Part shown: piece after piece, positions 1 through 7,798 of the stretch
Layout of the letters: each line of letters starts with the position of its first letter
Position numbering within the stretch: the first letter of the stretch is position 1
NCBI GenBank assembly: GCA_035591015.1
Contig: JAXIUW010200954.1
Coordinates: 1,353 to 11,468, forward strand
Source: Cephalothrix simula
Taxonomy: Eukaryota > Nemertea > Palaeonemertea > Archinemertea > Cephalotrichidae
Length of the DNA: 10,116 nt
Direction: 5' to 3'
The notes under the pieces: generated by a model
What the model saw: the letters and a program-made list of their open reading frames with translations, nothing else
Database searches by the model: none
Told to the model about the DNA's origin: nothing
Made by a program: the position numbers and the translations under genes

Positions 1-27
1 GTCATCCTTGCGACAAGGGTCTCGTTG

Positions 28-50
28 CCCCCCCCCCCCCGCCCCGCCGC
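28..50. repeat. C homopolymer and GC-rich edge
   Basis: A run of 13 C residues (28-40) is followed by a G and further C-rich sequence to about 50, ending CCGCCGC. It stands out sharply from the AT-rich surroundings. It is a simple-sequence tract; its exact length is likely to be unstable in sequencing and between individuals. No gene is associated with it. Confidence 0.8.
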
Positions 51-59
51 ACCGGTAAA

Positions 60-1790
60 TACTGTTGTGAATTATCGTTGATCCGTGCGCCTCCCAACGT
101 TTGTAGCAAGGATTTTGAAAAGGTAGGCACTGAATTACCACACCAGATGTTAAGACACAATTTCAATCATGTAAGCATAGGTTTTTATTTCGTTAATATA
201 ATAATTAATACGAATTTTTTTTCTTATGAATTATTATATAACGAAATAAAAACAACTGCATGTAAGACTCGTTTAAAGATAAAATAATTAAATATTAGCA
301 TAGATATTGATTGATTTCCAATATGGGAAGTAGTGAGAAGAACGTCTACGGCTTACTACTTCCACGACTTTTATTGATTGAGTTGTTGCCTTAAGCATGA
401 AACAATTCAGTGACTTCATATCTGAAAGCCTTGATTGAAATCGACTCTGACCAATGTTATTCACACTGATGATGACAACTTACCCCCTAAATAATAGGAT
501 GACAGAACTAGTCATTCCGGTGAAATTGGTGATTCACTTTTTCATGAAATCATCAATGATATAAGACTAAGTAACCATGTAGTGAAACAGATCAAAACAA
601 ACGGTAAAAGGAGAGAGATAATCTAGGACATGTTCAAATCATCGTAATCACCATTTAAGTTCCATTATTCTGAATACATTTGGAGATAAAAATTAAAATT
701 ACGTGATGTATTTGCAGTTAGAAATCCATCAAATTCGGAAGAGTTCTATAATTTATGGTAAGTTAAAAAATCACGTTTCGAAATACCCAATTCATTTTTT
801 GATAAATCGAAAACAAAAATACAATTGATCGATGAGCAAACTAAAACAGTGCAACCAAAACAAGGTACAATGTAATTAACTTTTTAATGCGTAGATCTTA
901 GTTTCTAGCAACAGCTAGCAATGATCTAATTTTAATAGTAAACTACATTCACCAAGTGACCAAAGGTGCATTTATTTTGGATTTTCAGTGCCCTTTCAAT
1001 TCAATTCCCTATTTCGTCCATATTAAATGTGCTAAAATCCACTAAATTAGACTCGATTTAGATTACAACAAATATATTTCTCTTATCTTAGGCCACTTAT
1101 TTTCTAATTATCCAAATTCCACGAATTAAGGTATTTCAGACTAGTAGTACTTAAATGAATAGCTTTAACTAGACCCCAGGTTATTTCAACTTTTCTTAAC
1201 TGGTTATCCCAATGAAAATAACTTCTAATAATTTCAAGGATGAGGTTGCGGTAGGTGGCCGATTTCATTAAACAAATACAGTATCTGTAAAGAATTTTCG
1301 AGCCTGATATAGAGTTCTGGTGAGAAGCTTTAAAGGGACCATAGTACTAGTATTCCACTACGCATCCAGTAACAACAATTTTTCGTTACTATCCGTGTTA
1401 TAAGATGTCTTCAATAAGGCGGTCCCTAAAACATAGCAGAAACTAAAGATGATACTAATTATTTAAATATATTGATGACAAACTCAAGTCGTGTTTTTCT
1501 CAAGCCTATGTCGTTGGAAATAATTAAGGACTAAGGAGTGTGTAATGATGAATATATATGTTACTTTTTTCTTCCCTTCTTTTCATCTATTTGATTGTTG
1601 TTTCTGTTCAACCATATTCATTTATTACAACTATTTAAACTACTCTTCTCACCATCTTCTGTCTATACGTTGAAAGTCATGTGAAACAATTAACCCTCTA
1701 AAATCTCAATAACCCCACATGCATGCTTATGTTTGTCTTCATTGTATTGTCACGTGATGGTTACAATATCAACGGCACATGCACATTCTT
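60..1790. other. AT-rich non-coding stretch upstream of the repeat-motif gene
   Basis: No convincing gene lies in this 1.7 kb. The open frame at 78-287 has a non-ATG start and no recognisable protein character. The notable items are a possible decayed coding fragment (690-875, listed separately) and donor-like sites at 170 (AT|GTAAGC) and 758 (ATG|GTAAGT). A 5' untranslated exon ending at 757 could splice to the acceptor at 1801, an intron of about 1,044 bp, but no promoter for it is evident. The rest is probably intron or intergenic DNA. Confidence 0.5.
690..875 (+). pseudogene. possible decayed coding fragment, family unknown
   Basis: One plus-strand frame (codons starting at 690) reads as protein-like sequence, including the stretch RDVFAVRNPSNSEEFYNLW. 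A TAA at 759-761 interrupts it, then it stays open for another 37 codons to a TAA at 873-875. The same frame upstream (498-689) also looks partly protein-like but carries several stops. This could be an eroded transposon or retrogene. Alternatively, 718-757 could be a tiny real exon, because it is bounded by a TTTGCAG acceptor and an ATG|GTAAGT donor. I do not recognise a family. AT-rich DNA throws up such frames by chance, so confidence is low. Confidence 0.15.
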
Positions 1791-1801
1791 AATCCTTTCA
1801 G
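1782..1801 (+). other. 3' splice site (acceptor) before the repeat-motif gene
   Basis: A pyrimidine-rich tract ending TCCTTTCAG (AG at 1800-1801) immediately precedes the 10-nt leader and ATG of the 485-residue ORF. The open frame extends upstream to an ATG at 1779, but that ATG lies inside the tract, so the exon probably begins at 1802. A spliced untranslated first exon, or a trans-spliced leader, would have to supply the 5' end. Confidence 0.55.
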
Positions 1802-1811
1802 AGACAAAGTG

Positions 1812-3269
1812 ATGTCTGTCGTTATCCTCAAAGAATCAGTAAATCAACGTCCAGCAACTGCACCTAACCCAAATTTCAAAGTCAGCGTAGGAGAAAAATC
1901 ACAGGTAGTTAATAACACAGGGAGTTTACACTCTGGAATCGTCACTGATAACGGCCATATCCAGAGATCATCGATGGTGCTACCAGGCGGAAGGAATCAA
2001 AGAATTTCAACAGGATCTAATCCGGGGTCAAACACACCAAAAGTTACCATATCAGCAGGTACTACAGAGAGTAACAGATCAGTAGTTTTAGGAAATGAAA
2101 CTACTGTACGAAGAAGTGTTGTTCTTCAAGGAGGACATGATTCTGGACGATCAAGTATTGTCAAATTAGGAGATACATCAGGAAGATCTAGCGTAGTTCT
2201 TCATGGCGGAGAAATCATCCAAGCTGGTCAGTCTCATGATGGACGTCAAAGTGTGGTTCTTGAAGGTGGTGACAGTATAGTGATAAGACCTAGTCAAAGT
2301 GGAAGGCAAAGTATAATTGTCAATCCAACATCAAGTAGTGGACGGCAAAGCGTTGTCATCCAAGGTGGTGGTGATGTAATGCAGAGAGGTGAACGGCAAC
2401 ATGTCGTCACAATTGATCCGAGTAATTCGCAGTTCCTTACAGGACCTCCATCAAGCCACAGTCAGAGGAAACATGTTCTTGGCCTTCAGTTTCGAGAAAC
2501 TGAAGACGGAACTGTGGTGCGCGCTTCGTCACCAACTGTCCACATGTATCATGATGGTGGTACAAATGTCACGCGTAATAAACGGTTAAGTTTTGGGGAT
2601 AGTTACAATACTTCGCCAGTTATTGGAAAACGTTTCAGCACAGGTTCTTATGATGGATATATGTCAGAGGATAACACCTTTCAAACGTATCTTGAAAGCG
2701 GCACATATCCCCAAGTGTTAGAAAATAGTCCGCGTGTTATTCATGGCCCAAAAGGTTCTACCCGTTACTCAAAAAGTGTTACACAGCTTTCACCCCAAAT
2801 CATCGAAGTATCTACGTCACAACAAAGACATTCGACATCCCAACCTTCTTTCACATATCCGAGCTTCTCATCAAATGTTGATGAGTACAGCGATACGGTC
2901 CTTGTTTCCCCTAATTCGGCCACATTACCTGCTCCGAGGATCAGGAGAAAGACTTACGGTGGTAGCCATAGCGCAACACCGATTGGATATGTTGATTCCT
3001 TACCGAGAAAGGTAACTTATCATACTCCTGCTTCAGGGAGGATTAGCTTTCATGAGCATACTGGACAAAGAATGGGTAACCAGAAGACAACCATACGACG
3101 AACAACCAGTCATGAGCCTGAAAGAAGGATTAGCAATGAAGTTTCCACCAGAGACATGGCGCAGATAAATTACCTAGAACCTGTAGGAAGAAAAACAAGC
3201 GGAGACTCCAATTCAGGCAGGAGAGACTTAATATTTGCTTGCAGCCTTTTTAACATTCGTTATTATTGA
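1812..3269 (+). CDS. Ser/Arg-rich protein with R-x-S-V-V-L-x-G-G repeats, function unknown
   Basis: This exon encodes 485 residues if translation starts at the ATG at 1812, which has G at -3 and sits 10 nt after a CAG acceptor. An in-frame ATG at 1779 would add 11 residues but falls in the acceptor tract. Residues 51-200 carry about nine copies of a short motif, R-x-S-[VIM]-[VI]-[LIV]-x-G-G. The best copies are at residues 51-60, 100-108, 112-120, 124-133, 144-153, 164-172 and 177-186, with looser ones at 88-95 and 194-203. Spacing varies from 12 to 37 residues. The second half is Ser/Thr/Tyr-rich and has basic [KR][KR]-x-[ST] sites near 258-260, 273-276, 379-381, 429-431 and 438-441. There is no signal peptide, membrane segment or known catalytic motif. 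It is probably an intrinsically disordered scaffold or structural protein. I do not recognise the family. The last 15 residues are hydrophobic, and the true end could instead lie at an internal donor such as 3012 or 3076. Confidence 0.7.
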   Translation: MSVVILKESVNQRPATAPNPNFKVSVGEKSQVVNNTGSLHSGIVTDNGHIQRSSMVLPGGRNQRISTGSNPGSNTPKVTISAGTTESNRSVVLGNETTVRRSVVLQGGHDSGRSSIVKLGDTSGRSSVVLHGGEIIQAGQSHDGRQSVVLEGGDSIVIRPSQSGRQSIIVNPTSSSGRQSVVIQGGGDVMQRGERQHVVTIDPSNSQFLTGPPSSHSQRKHVLGLQFRETEDGTVVRASSPTVHMYHDGGTNVTRNKRLSFGDSYNTSPVIGKRFSTGSYDGYMSEDNTFQTYLESGTYPQVLENSPRVIHGPKGSTRYSKSVTQLSPQIIEVSTSQQRHSTSQPSFTYPSFSSNVDEYSDTVLVSPNSATLPAPRIRRKTYGGSHSATPIGYVDSLPRKVTYHTPASGRISFHEHTGQRMGNQKTTIRRTTSHEPERRISNEVSTRDMAQINYLEPVGRKTSGDSNSGRRDLIFACSLFNIRYY

Positions 3270-3298
3270 AAAGTTGTTACTAACAGCATTTTTGCATG

Positions 3299-3304
3299 AA
3301 TAAA
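3299..3304 (+). terminator. poly(A) signal of the repeat-motif gene
   Basis: A canonical AATAAA lies 30 bp after the TGA stop, followed by T-rich sequence. It supports the view that the 1802 exon is a terminal exon with a very short 3' UTR. AATAAA also arises by chance in AT-rich DNA. Confidence 0.5.
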
Positions 3305-3795
3305 AGTTTTCAGTTTTAAAAACTCTGCAGTTCCACCACAGCTGCATGACCAAGCACATAAACAAAAAGGCATGTTTTTATTGGGACCTTGGAAGGTAAT
3401 TTGCTATCTTTTCAGTGCCAAAAATCTGTTTTTGTTTTAATATAAATTTTTTAGACGTACATTGTGTCTTGTTGCGATCCTTAATTCCTACGAATTGATT
3501 AAAACCTATTAATGTTTACAAACCAATTTCTCATTTCCAACGAATTCAAGGTGAATATCTCTCTAAATATTTAAGCAATGGAAAGACATAAGAGATGTGC
3601 TTGAATTCGTACCAATTCTGCGGTTTTTTTATTAAGATTGAATGTGTGAATTTTTAAACGTTTGGAATTTTACAGTTGAAAATTAAATTAAAAATTAAAA
3701 TTTGAATTTGAAAAATACGTCCCAGTCTCAAACAATCTGAGGGGTAGATAACTAAAAAGCGTCCATTGCTTCGAAAAATCAATTATTTTCTACAT
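3305..3795. other. AT-rich spacer with no gene seen
   Basis: This stretch holds no open frame of note. It contains a donor-like AAG|GTAATT at about 3394 and an A/T-only-like patch of repeated AAATTAAA words around 3670-3710. I see nothing else in it. Confidence 0.6.
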
Positions 3796-3839
3796 TCTGC
3801 TTGATTGCACCCGATTCATTGATTATGCGCTGATAGCAC

Positions 3840-4191
3840 TGATTCTGATCTAATGAAGCTGATTCTGCTCTGTTGCCACATATTCCATCTTTTTTTGATG
3901 CAGTGGACATTGATGCCACTAACATGAAATAGTAATTCCACGCATAGTTATTCTATGTTCCATATTTGAATCTAGTAAAGATGATTCTGTTTGACTGACC
4001 TGATTTGATTCTGTTGATTCGGTTCAGATTCCCTGATTCAAGTTTGATTCAAGTTCAAATTTTTTTTAATGTGTGAATGATTCCAGGTAGATTTTAGTCA
4101 TGATTCCAATGTTTAAAAGCTGATTTTGCATGATTCCATTGATTCTACTCTGATTTCAACTGATTCTTGACCAATTAATTGAATGTGATTC
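3840..4191. repeat. interspersed TGATTC repeat field
   Basis: The hexamer TGATTC occurs 13 times on the plus strand, at 3840, 3860, 3982, 4006, 4015, 4034, 4045, 4078, 4101, 4131, 4140, 4161 and 4186, with near matches (TGATTT, CGATTC, AGATTC) between them. Spacing is irregular, about 9 to 120 bp, so this is a decayed or cryptic tandem repeat rather than a clean microsatellite. All copies are in the same orientation. A donor-like CA|GTAAGTG follows directly at 4191-4199. Confidence 0.7.
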
Positions 4192-4299
4192 AGTAAGTGA
4201 ACTACCCCTTAAAAAGTGTTTTGTCTTCTGAATCTAACAGGGTGGGGGGTTGCAGTAAGGTGCAGGATTTACCAAAACATGAATATTTTTTCCGTGGCA

Positions 4300-4780
4300 A
4301 AACATACTTTGACTTGGAAGCACGGACCAAGGCGATGTCTTCGCCATGCCTGGACCAAGATGATGGCCAAGTTTTGCCATATATGGTAATGTCTTGGCTG
4401 CGCCTGGACAAATTCTTTCTCAAAATTCATTTAAAATGGTTGGCTTGGTCGCCTTGGTTCCGGCGTCGCCAAGGCATTGCCGTGGCGTGACTTGGTCGCC
4501 TTGGTCCAGGCGTTGCCAAGACATTAACTTGGTCGCCTTGGTCCAGGCGTGGGAAAGTCATTGCCGTGGCGTGACTTGGTTGGTCCAGGCGACAAAGTAA
4601 ACCATGTCAAATGATAGTTGCCCCGCCAATGTCTTTGCCATGCCTGGACGAAGGCGGTCATGTCACGCCATAAATTCATTTGCTATGGTTGTCTTTATCG
4701 CCCTGATCCAGGCGAGGATTTTTTGCCACAGCAAATCTAGAAAAATTCTGCCTCAAATACATGCCCAGTCGCAAAAGTTA
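4300..4780. repeat. degenerate GC-richer minisatellite with units in both orientations
   Basis: The words CTTGGTCGCCTTGGTCCAGGCG and GCCGTGGCGTGACTTGG recur at about 4446-4600, roughly every 45-50 bp. Reverse-complement copies (GCCTGGACCAAG-like, GTCACGCCA) appear at about 4345-4360 and 4640-4670. A longer period is visible too: the block starting AAATTCATTT...ATGGTTG near 4423 recurs near 4673, about 250 bp apart. The core CGCCTTGGTCCAGGCG is itself an imperfect palindrome. Short open frames across this region are by-products of the repeat, not genes. Confidence 0.7.
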
Positions 4781-4973
4781 GTTTGCCTTGGTTGACATGG
4801 TCAATCCTGCACTGCACCTTCATGGGCATGGGAGTGCCAGTCTTGTTTCAGACACTGACCTTGATGGTGAGGGTAGTTTTTTTGGATCTGCGGGGAACTA
4901 GATGGCGGTTAATTTTGAAATCTTTGACGTTTTGCTGGGAAATATTTTGGGATTCGCTAGGTTGACGTACGAT

Positions 4974-5155
4974 TATAGGGAAAGTCAAAAATGTCTTGAC
5001 TACTTTTCTTATCTAAAACCAGCCGCAATTCTTTACCTCAACTGGTTTCGCGGTATGATGTAGAGCATGAATATGACTTTTACAGTCGTGTCCAATTATG
5101 TTTCGCATTCGACCTGATAAAGCAAAATAGTCAAGAAACTGTGAATTTCCCTATA
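4974..5155. mobile_element. MITE-like terminal inverted repeat element, about 180 bp
   Basis: The ends are exact inverted repeats, TATAGGGAAA (4974-4983) and TTTCCCTATA (5146-5155). With a few mismatches the similarity continues inward for about 30 bp, as TCTTGACTA on the left and TAGTCAAGA on the right. If the outer TA is a target-site duplication, the element is 4976-5153 (178 bp). A TA duplication would fit a non-autonomous Tc1/mariner-type element. It has no coding capacity. The family is inferred from structure only. Confidence 0.65.
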
Positions 5156-6080
5156 GTGTTCGGACATTTTCCCACCTCATCAAGGTTAGGAATCACGCGA
5201 CTTTGTTGTGCACACATTTGGGGGTAGGGTTATTTTCCTTTTTGGCAGATCACTTAAATATTGCACTTTGTATAATGGGTGTCCCTAATGATTTTCTGAA
5301 CTACATGTACATGTACATTGTAATATGACAAACCCCCTAGATATAACTTTATGCTGGGACTGGGACAGAGAAAACGAGTCATCCTAACCTATTTAAAACA
5401 CAGAGCAAGTAAAATCTATAAGCCTAGAGCACCGACAGTAAAATAAAGACAGACACTTAAGATAATACTTCTTACTTCAAACAAATAACTTGTATGTCTT
5501 GTATCAACGATACTTAGAGTATTATAACCATTTTATCAAGATTAGCCAAGATAACCAAAATAATTAACCGCACTTGAGAGATGCTGTAACTATCTGTAAT
5601 TCAAAACCAATACGGCTTCGACCTATACAACAACCAGGATATATCTAATGTACCGTAGTATAGATGATATACCTTATACACAACAGAAACTTCCCATTTC
5701 AAATTTCTGTACTACTAATTTAGGATTATATAAAGTTGGATTATTTTTAACTATCATGGTAACAAATGCAATTATTCAATTAAATCTGTTTTATCTTTTA
5801 GACATTTCATGCATTATCATGTGAAATATCAAAGGGGTAGATGTTGAAAATTATAGAACTTGATTTTTTTTTTGTTTAGTTAGAACTTAGTGTTAAAATT
5901 AGATCTTATTTTTCATCCCGTAGATTCCAAGAGTCCAGATATCTTTCACCATACATTATACAACGCAAAACAGGGAAAATAATAGCGTCTAGACTTTAAA
6001 AAGGTTTTTGTTTTATCATCATAAAATTTTGTTCCATTTTCTTTTTATTCTTAAAATGGAATGACCCATCGCATTAACTG
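5156..6080. other. AT-rich region upstream of the heat shock gene, no gene seen
   Basis: No plausible coding frame is present. Items of note are the 14-bp palindrome ATGTACATGTACAT at 5305-5318, a two-unit heat-shock-element-like GAAacTTC at 5686-5693 and an oligo-T tract near 5860-5875. There is also a 9-bp inverted repeat, TTCCATTTT / AAAATGGAA, at 6032-6040 and 6053-6061. The region is either intergenic and promoter DNA or the first intron of the gene whose coding exon starts at 6209. Confidence 0.5.
5686..5693. promoter_or_regulatory. weak heat shock element-like site
   Basis: GAA (5686-5688) and TTC (5691-5693) stand in the inverted, 5-bp-stepped arrangement bound by HSF. The third and fourth units expected at 5696 and 5701 are absent, so this is only a half-site pair. 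It lies about 530 bp upstream of the ATG. It may well be chance. Confidence 0.15.
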
Positions 6081-6086
6081 TATTCC

Positions 6087-6155
6087 GATTGGTTACAAAA
6101 TTAGGCGATACCATTAATTAAGATGGAGACATTATACAATAAAAGGGTGGATTGG
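6087..6155 (+). promoter_or_regulatory. possible core promoter: inverted CCAAT boxes and TATA-like AATAAAAGGG
   Basis: Two GATTGG (reverse CCAAT) motifs, at 6087-6092 and 6150-6155, flank TATACAATAAAAGGG (6133-6147), which resembles a TATA box. If used, transcription would start near 6165-6180. The acceptor at 6208 would then not be used, and the first ATG would be at 6184, adding 12 residues to the heat shock protein. This competes with the spliced model, in which 6208 is a real acceptor. Short motifs in AT-rich DNA are weak evidence. Confidence 0.3.
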
Positions 6156-6188
6156 AATTGCGTTTTTTAGAGAAGTATGTATAATGAT

Positions 6189-6208
6189 TTGTCTCATTTT
6201 TTTTACAG
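6189..6208 (+). other. 3' splice site before the small heat shock protein
   Basis: A strong pyrimidine tract (TTTGTCTCATTTTTTTTACAG, AG at 6207-6208) lies 11 nt before the ATG at 6220. The exon would begin at 6209 in phase 1. It mirrors the acceptor at 1801 upstream of the other gene. A GTATGT donor at 6175 is too close (34 bp) to be a likely partner. Confidence 0.6.
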
Positions 6209-6219
6209 GAGGCCCAAAG

Positions 6220-7107
6220 ATGTCGAGATATCGGTCAGAAGTGTATATCCCTATTCACAAGGATGATCTAAATTTCGAGGACAGGCAAAGGCGCCTTTGG
6301 GCGGAAATGGACGACAAAATGGAGCAGAGGCGAAGGCAGTGGGAGGATGAAATTGACAGAATGAGAAATGAGTTTTTCACTCTTAAGCCCTTGGATATGG
6401 GAACGTCGCGAATGGGTATTGAGAGGGCTGACAATCTAGAAACTGCATTTGTAAAAGATGCAAATGGTATGCCTAGATTCAAAGTCCGTTTTGATGTTCA
6501 CGAGTTCAAATCAGATGAGATAACTGTTCAAACGTACGAACGACGATTAATCGTAAAAGCAAAGCACACCGAAAAAGGAAATAGCTCGAGCGTGACGCGC
6601 GAATTCAGTCGACAGATCGATTTACCGAAATCGGTCGATCCACAACACCTTGAAGCATCCGTAACAAAAGATGGTATATTAGTTGTTGAGGCCCCAGTTC
6701 CAGCTCCTGATTATTCTGCTCCTATCCAATCAGGATTCAGAAAACCATTAATATTACGTCACGATTCGTCCGGATTCAGTCCCGTAGTAGTTAATTCAGA
6801 TGGTAGCCGGGCACTACATTTAGAAATAGACGTTGGAACACAATACAAGCCTGAAGAAGTCAATGTTAAAACAGTAGGACACAAAATTGTTATCACAGCG
6901 CGGCATGAGGAAAAGGCCGGTAACCGTACTTCTTTCTGCGAGTTCAGTAAGGAATACGAGCTTCCCTCTGACGTTGACCCATATTCTGTTAACGCCTTCT
7001 TACAGGACGATGGAAAATTAGTTATTGAAGCCCCCGTAGACGGCGAGGGTAACCCAGAAGCGCTATCTCCTAGCAATAAGATCATGATAACAGTAAAAAG
7101 GAGATAA
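6220..7107 (+). CDS. small heat shock protein with two alpha-crystallin domains (major egg antigen / p40-like)
   Basis: The 295-residue product has a charged N-terminal segment (about 15-53, rich in Arg/Glu with Trp27 and Trp41) predicted to form an amphipathic or coiled helix. Two alpha-crystallin domains follow at about 84-160 and 196-273. Each ends in the family signature: DGILVVEAP (151-159) and DGKLVIEAP (264-272). The tail KIMITVKRR holds an I-x-I motif (288-290), which in this family docks into the domain's beta4-beta8 groove during oligomer assembly. Members are ATP-independent chaperones that hold unfolding proteins in the cytosol. Two domains in one chain are known from flatworm p40/p36 antigens and molluscan 'major egg antigen' homologues, whereas most animal small heat shock proteins have one. 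I chose the ATG at 6220 because it follows a strong acceptor and has A at -3; an upstream in-frame ATG at 6184 would lie in the splice tract. The frame is intact and there is no signal peptide. Confidence 0.93.
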   Translation: MSRYRSEVYIPIHKDDLNFEDRQRRLWAEMDDKMEQRRRQWEDEIDRMRNEFFTLKPLDMGTSRMGIERADNLETAFVKDANGMPRFKVRFDVHEFKSDEITVQTYERRLIVKAKHTEKGNSSSVTREFSRQIDLPKSVDPQHLEASVTKDGILVVEAPVPAPDYSAPIQSGFRKPLILRHDSSGFSPVVVNSDGSRALHLEIDVGTQYKPEEVNVKTVGHKIVITARHEEKAGNRTSFCEFSKEYELPSDVDPYSVNAFLQDDGKLVIEAPVDGEGNPEALSPSNKIMITVKRR

Positions 7108-7240
7108 ACTCAACACCACATGACTAAAAACACCGGTGCATGCAAAATGGGCATTTATGTGTGAGAATCTCTACTAGCCCTGGTTTAATCTTTTGAGAGA
7201 ATAATTAAAATGATAATATTATTATCCTGCCAAAATTTTT

Positions 7241-7246
7241 AATAAA
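7241..7246 (+). terminator. poly(A) signal of the small heat shock protein gene
   Basis: AATAAA occurs 134 bp after the TAA stop, giving a short 3' UTR. It is the first canonical signal downstream of the coding exon. Confidence 0.5.
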
Positions 7247-7249
7247 TCA

Positions 7250-7600
7250 CTGAATCACTGGCAATGAATGACCGTAAAATCATATCAATGTTTATTTTGT
7301 TTAAAAATTCAAATCGATGAAAAACGGCATTGAAAATGCATGGAGCTATACATATTGGTGTCTATATCGTTATCTACAGTGTATATTCTTGTTTTATTTA
7401 TTTATTATGATGTTTTAACAATTTAATGTTCGGGCGTATCTATGTATTTCCCTTATATACTAGAGCATATATTGCCAGTACATATGTATAGCATTTTTCA
7501 AAGATGTTTTCAGATTCTTCTATTTACTCATTTTAATTTTAAGTATAATTTATCAAGTTTTTGAAACTATATTATCGAAACTTTATAAAGAACTTAGTTA
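7250..7600. other. AT-rich intergenic spacer
   Basis: No gene is visible. Overlapping TTTATT words at 7393-7406 read as AATAAA on the minus strand and could serve as a poly(A) signal for a minus-strand gene ending near 7606. That would make a tail-to-tail arrangement with the heat shock gene. Confidence 0.4.
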
Positions 7601-7605
7601 AAGTA

Positions 7606-7788
7606 TTACTGAACTTCTAGAATGAAACTTATATCCATGTAGGGCTTAGGCCTATCCCATTTATCGATGTTGATAAATGTTTGACTTATCATTTCAAGCG
7701 CTAAGAAATCTGCTGTTAGAAAAAACTCATTTTTGATTTTGACTGTCCCTAATACGCTCGCTATAGCAATAATGTCATCCTTAGACAT
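7606..7788 (-). CDS. possible 60-residue ORF or first exon, function unknown
   Basis: A minus-strand ATG at 7788-7786 (context GCAATGT, G at -3) opens a 60-codon frame ending in TAA at 7606. An in-frame TAG at 7818-7816 bounds it upstream. The product begins MSKDDIIAIASVLGTVK and has a reasonable mix of residues, with acidic, aromatic and aliphatic residues spread throughout. It has no repeat, signal peptide or membrane segment, and I do not recognise it. It may be a complete small protein with a minus-strand AATAAA near 7400, a first exon, or chance. A weak donor (TTCA|GTAATA) lies at the very end. The X-box-like site upstream is the main reason to take it seriously. Confidence 0.25.
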   Translation of the reverse strand: MSKDDIIAIASVLGTVKIKNEFFLTADFLALEMISQTFINIDKWDRPKPYMDISFILEVQ

Positions 7789-7798
7789 TGCCAAGAAC

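Noticed and set aside
78-287. Open frame of 69 codons on the plus strand
   Set aside because: It starts at a non-ATG codon, is rich in Asn/Ile/Phe as expected from AT-rich DNA, and has no recognisable motif.
2389-3015. Secondary frames inside the repeat-motif gene
   Set aside because: They are shadows of the 485-residue frame and have no independent start context.
4021-4032. T-arm-like word GGTTCAGATTCC suggesting a tRNA
   Set aside because: It lies in the TGATTC repeat field, with no matching anticodon, D-arm or acceptor stem.
4197-4965. Several overlapping short frames on both strands
   Set aside because: They fall within the minisatellite and its flanks. Their Trp/Leu/Arg-rich products reflect the repeated DNA word rather than selection for a protein.
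6255-7085. Minus-strand frames opposite the small heat shock protein
   Set aside because: They are antisense shadows of a confidently identified coding exon.
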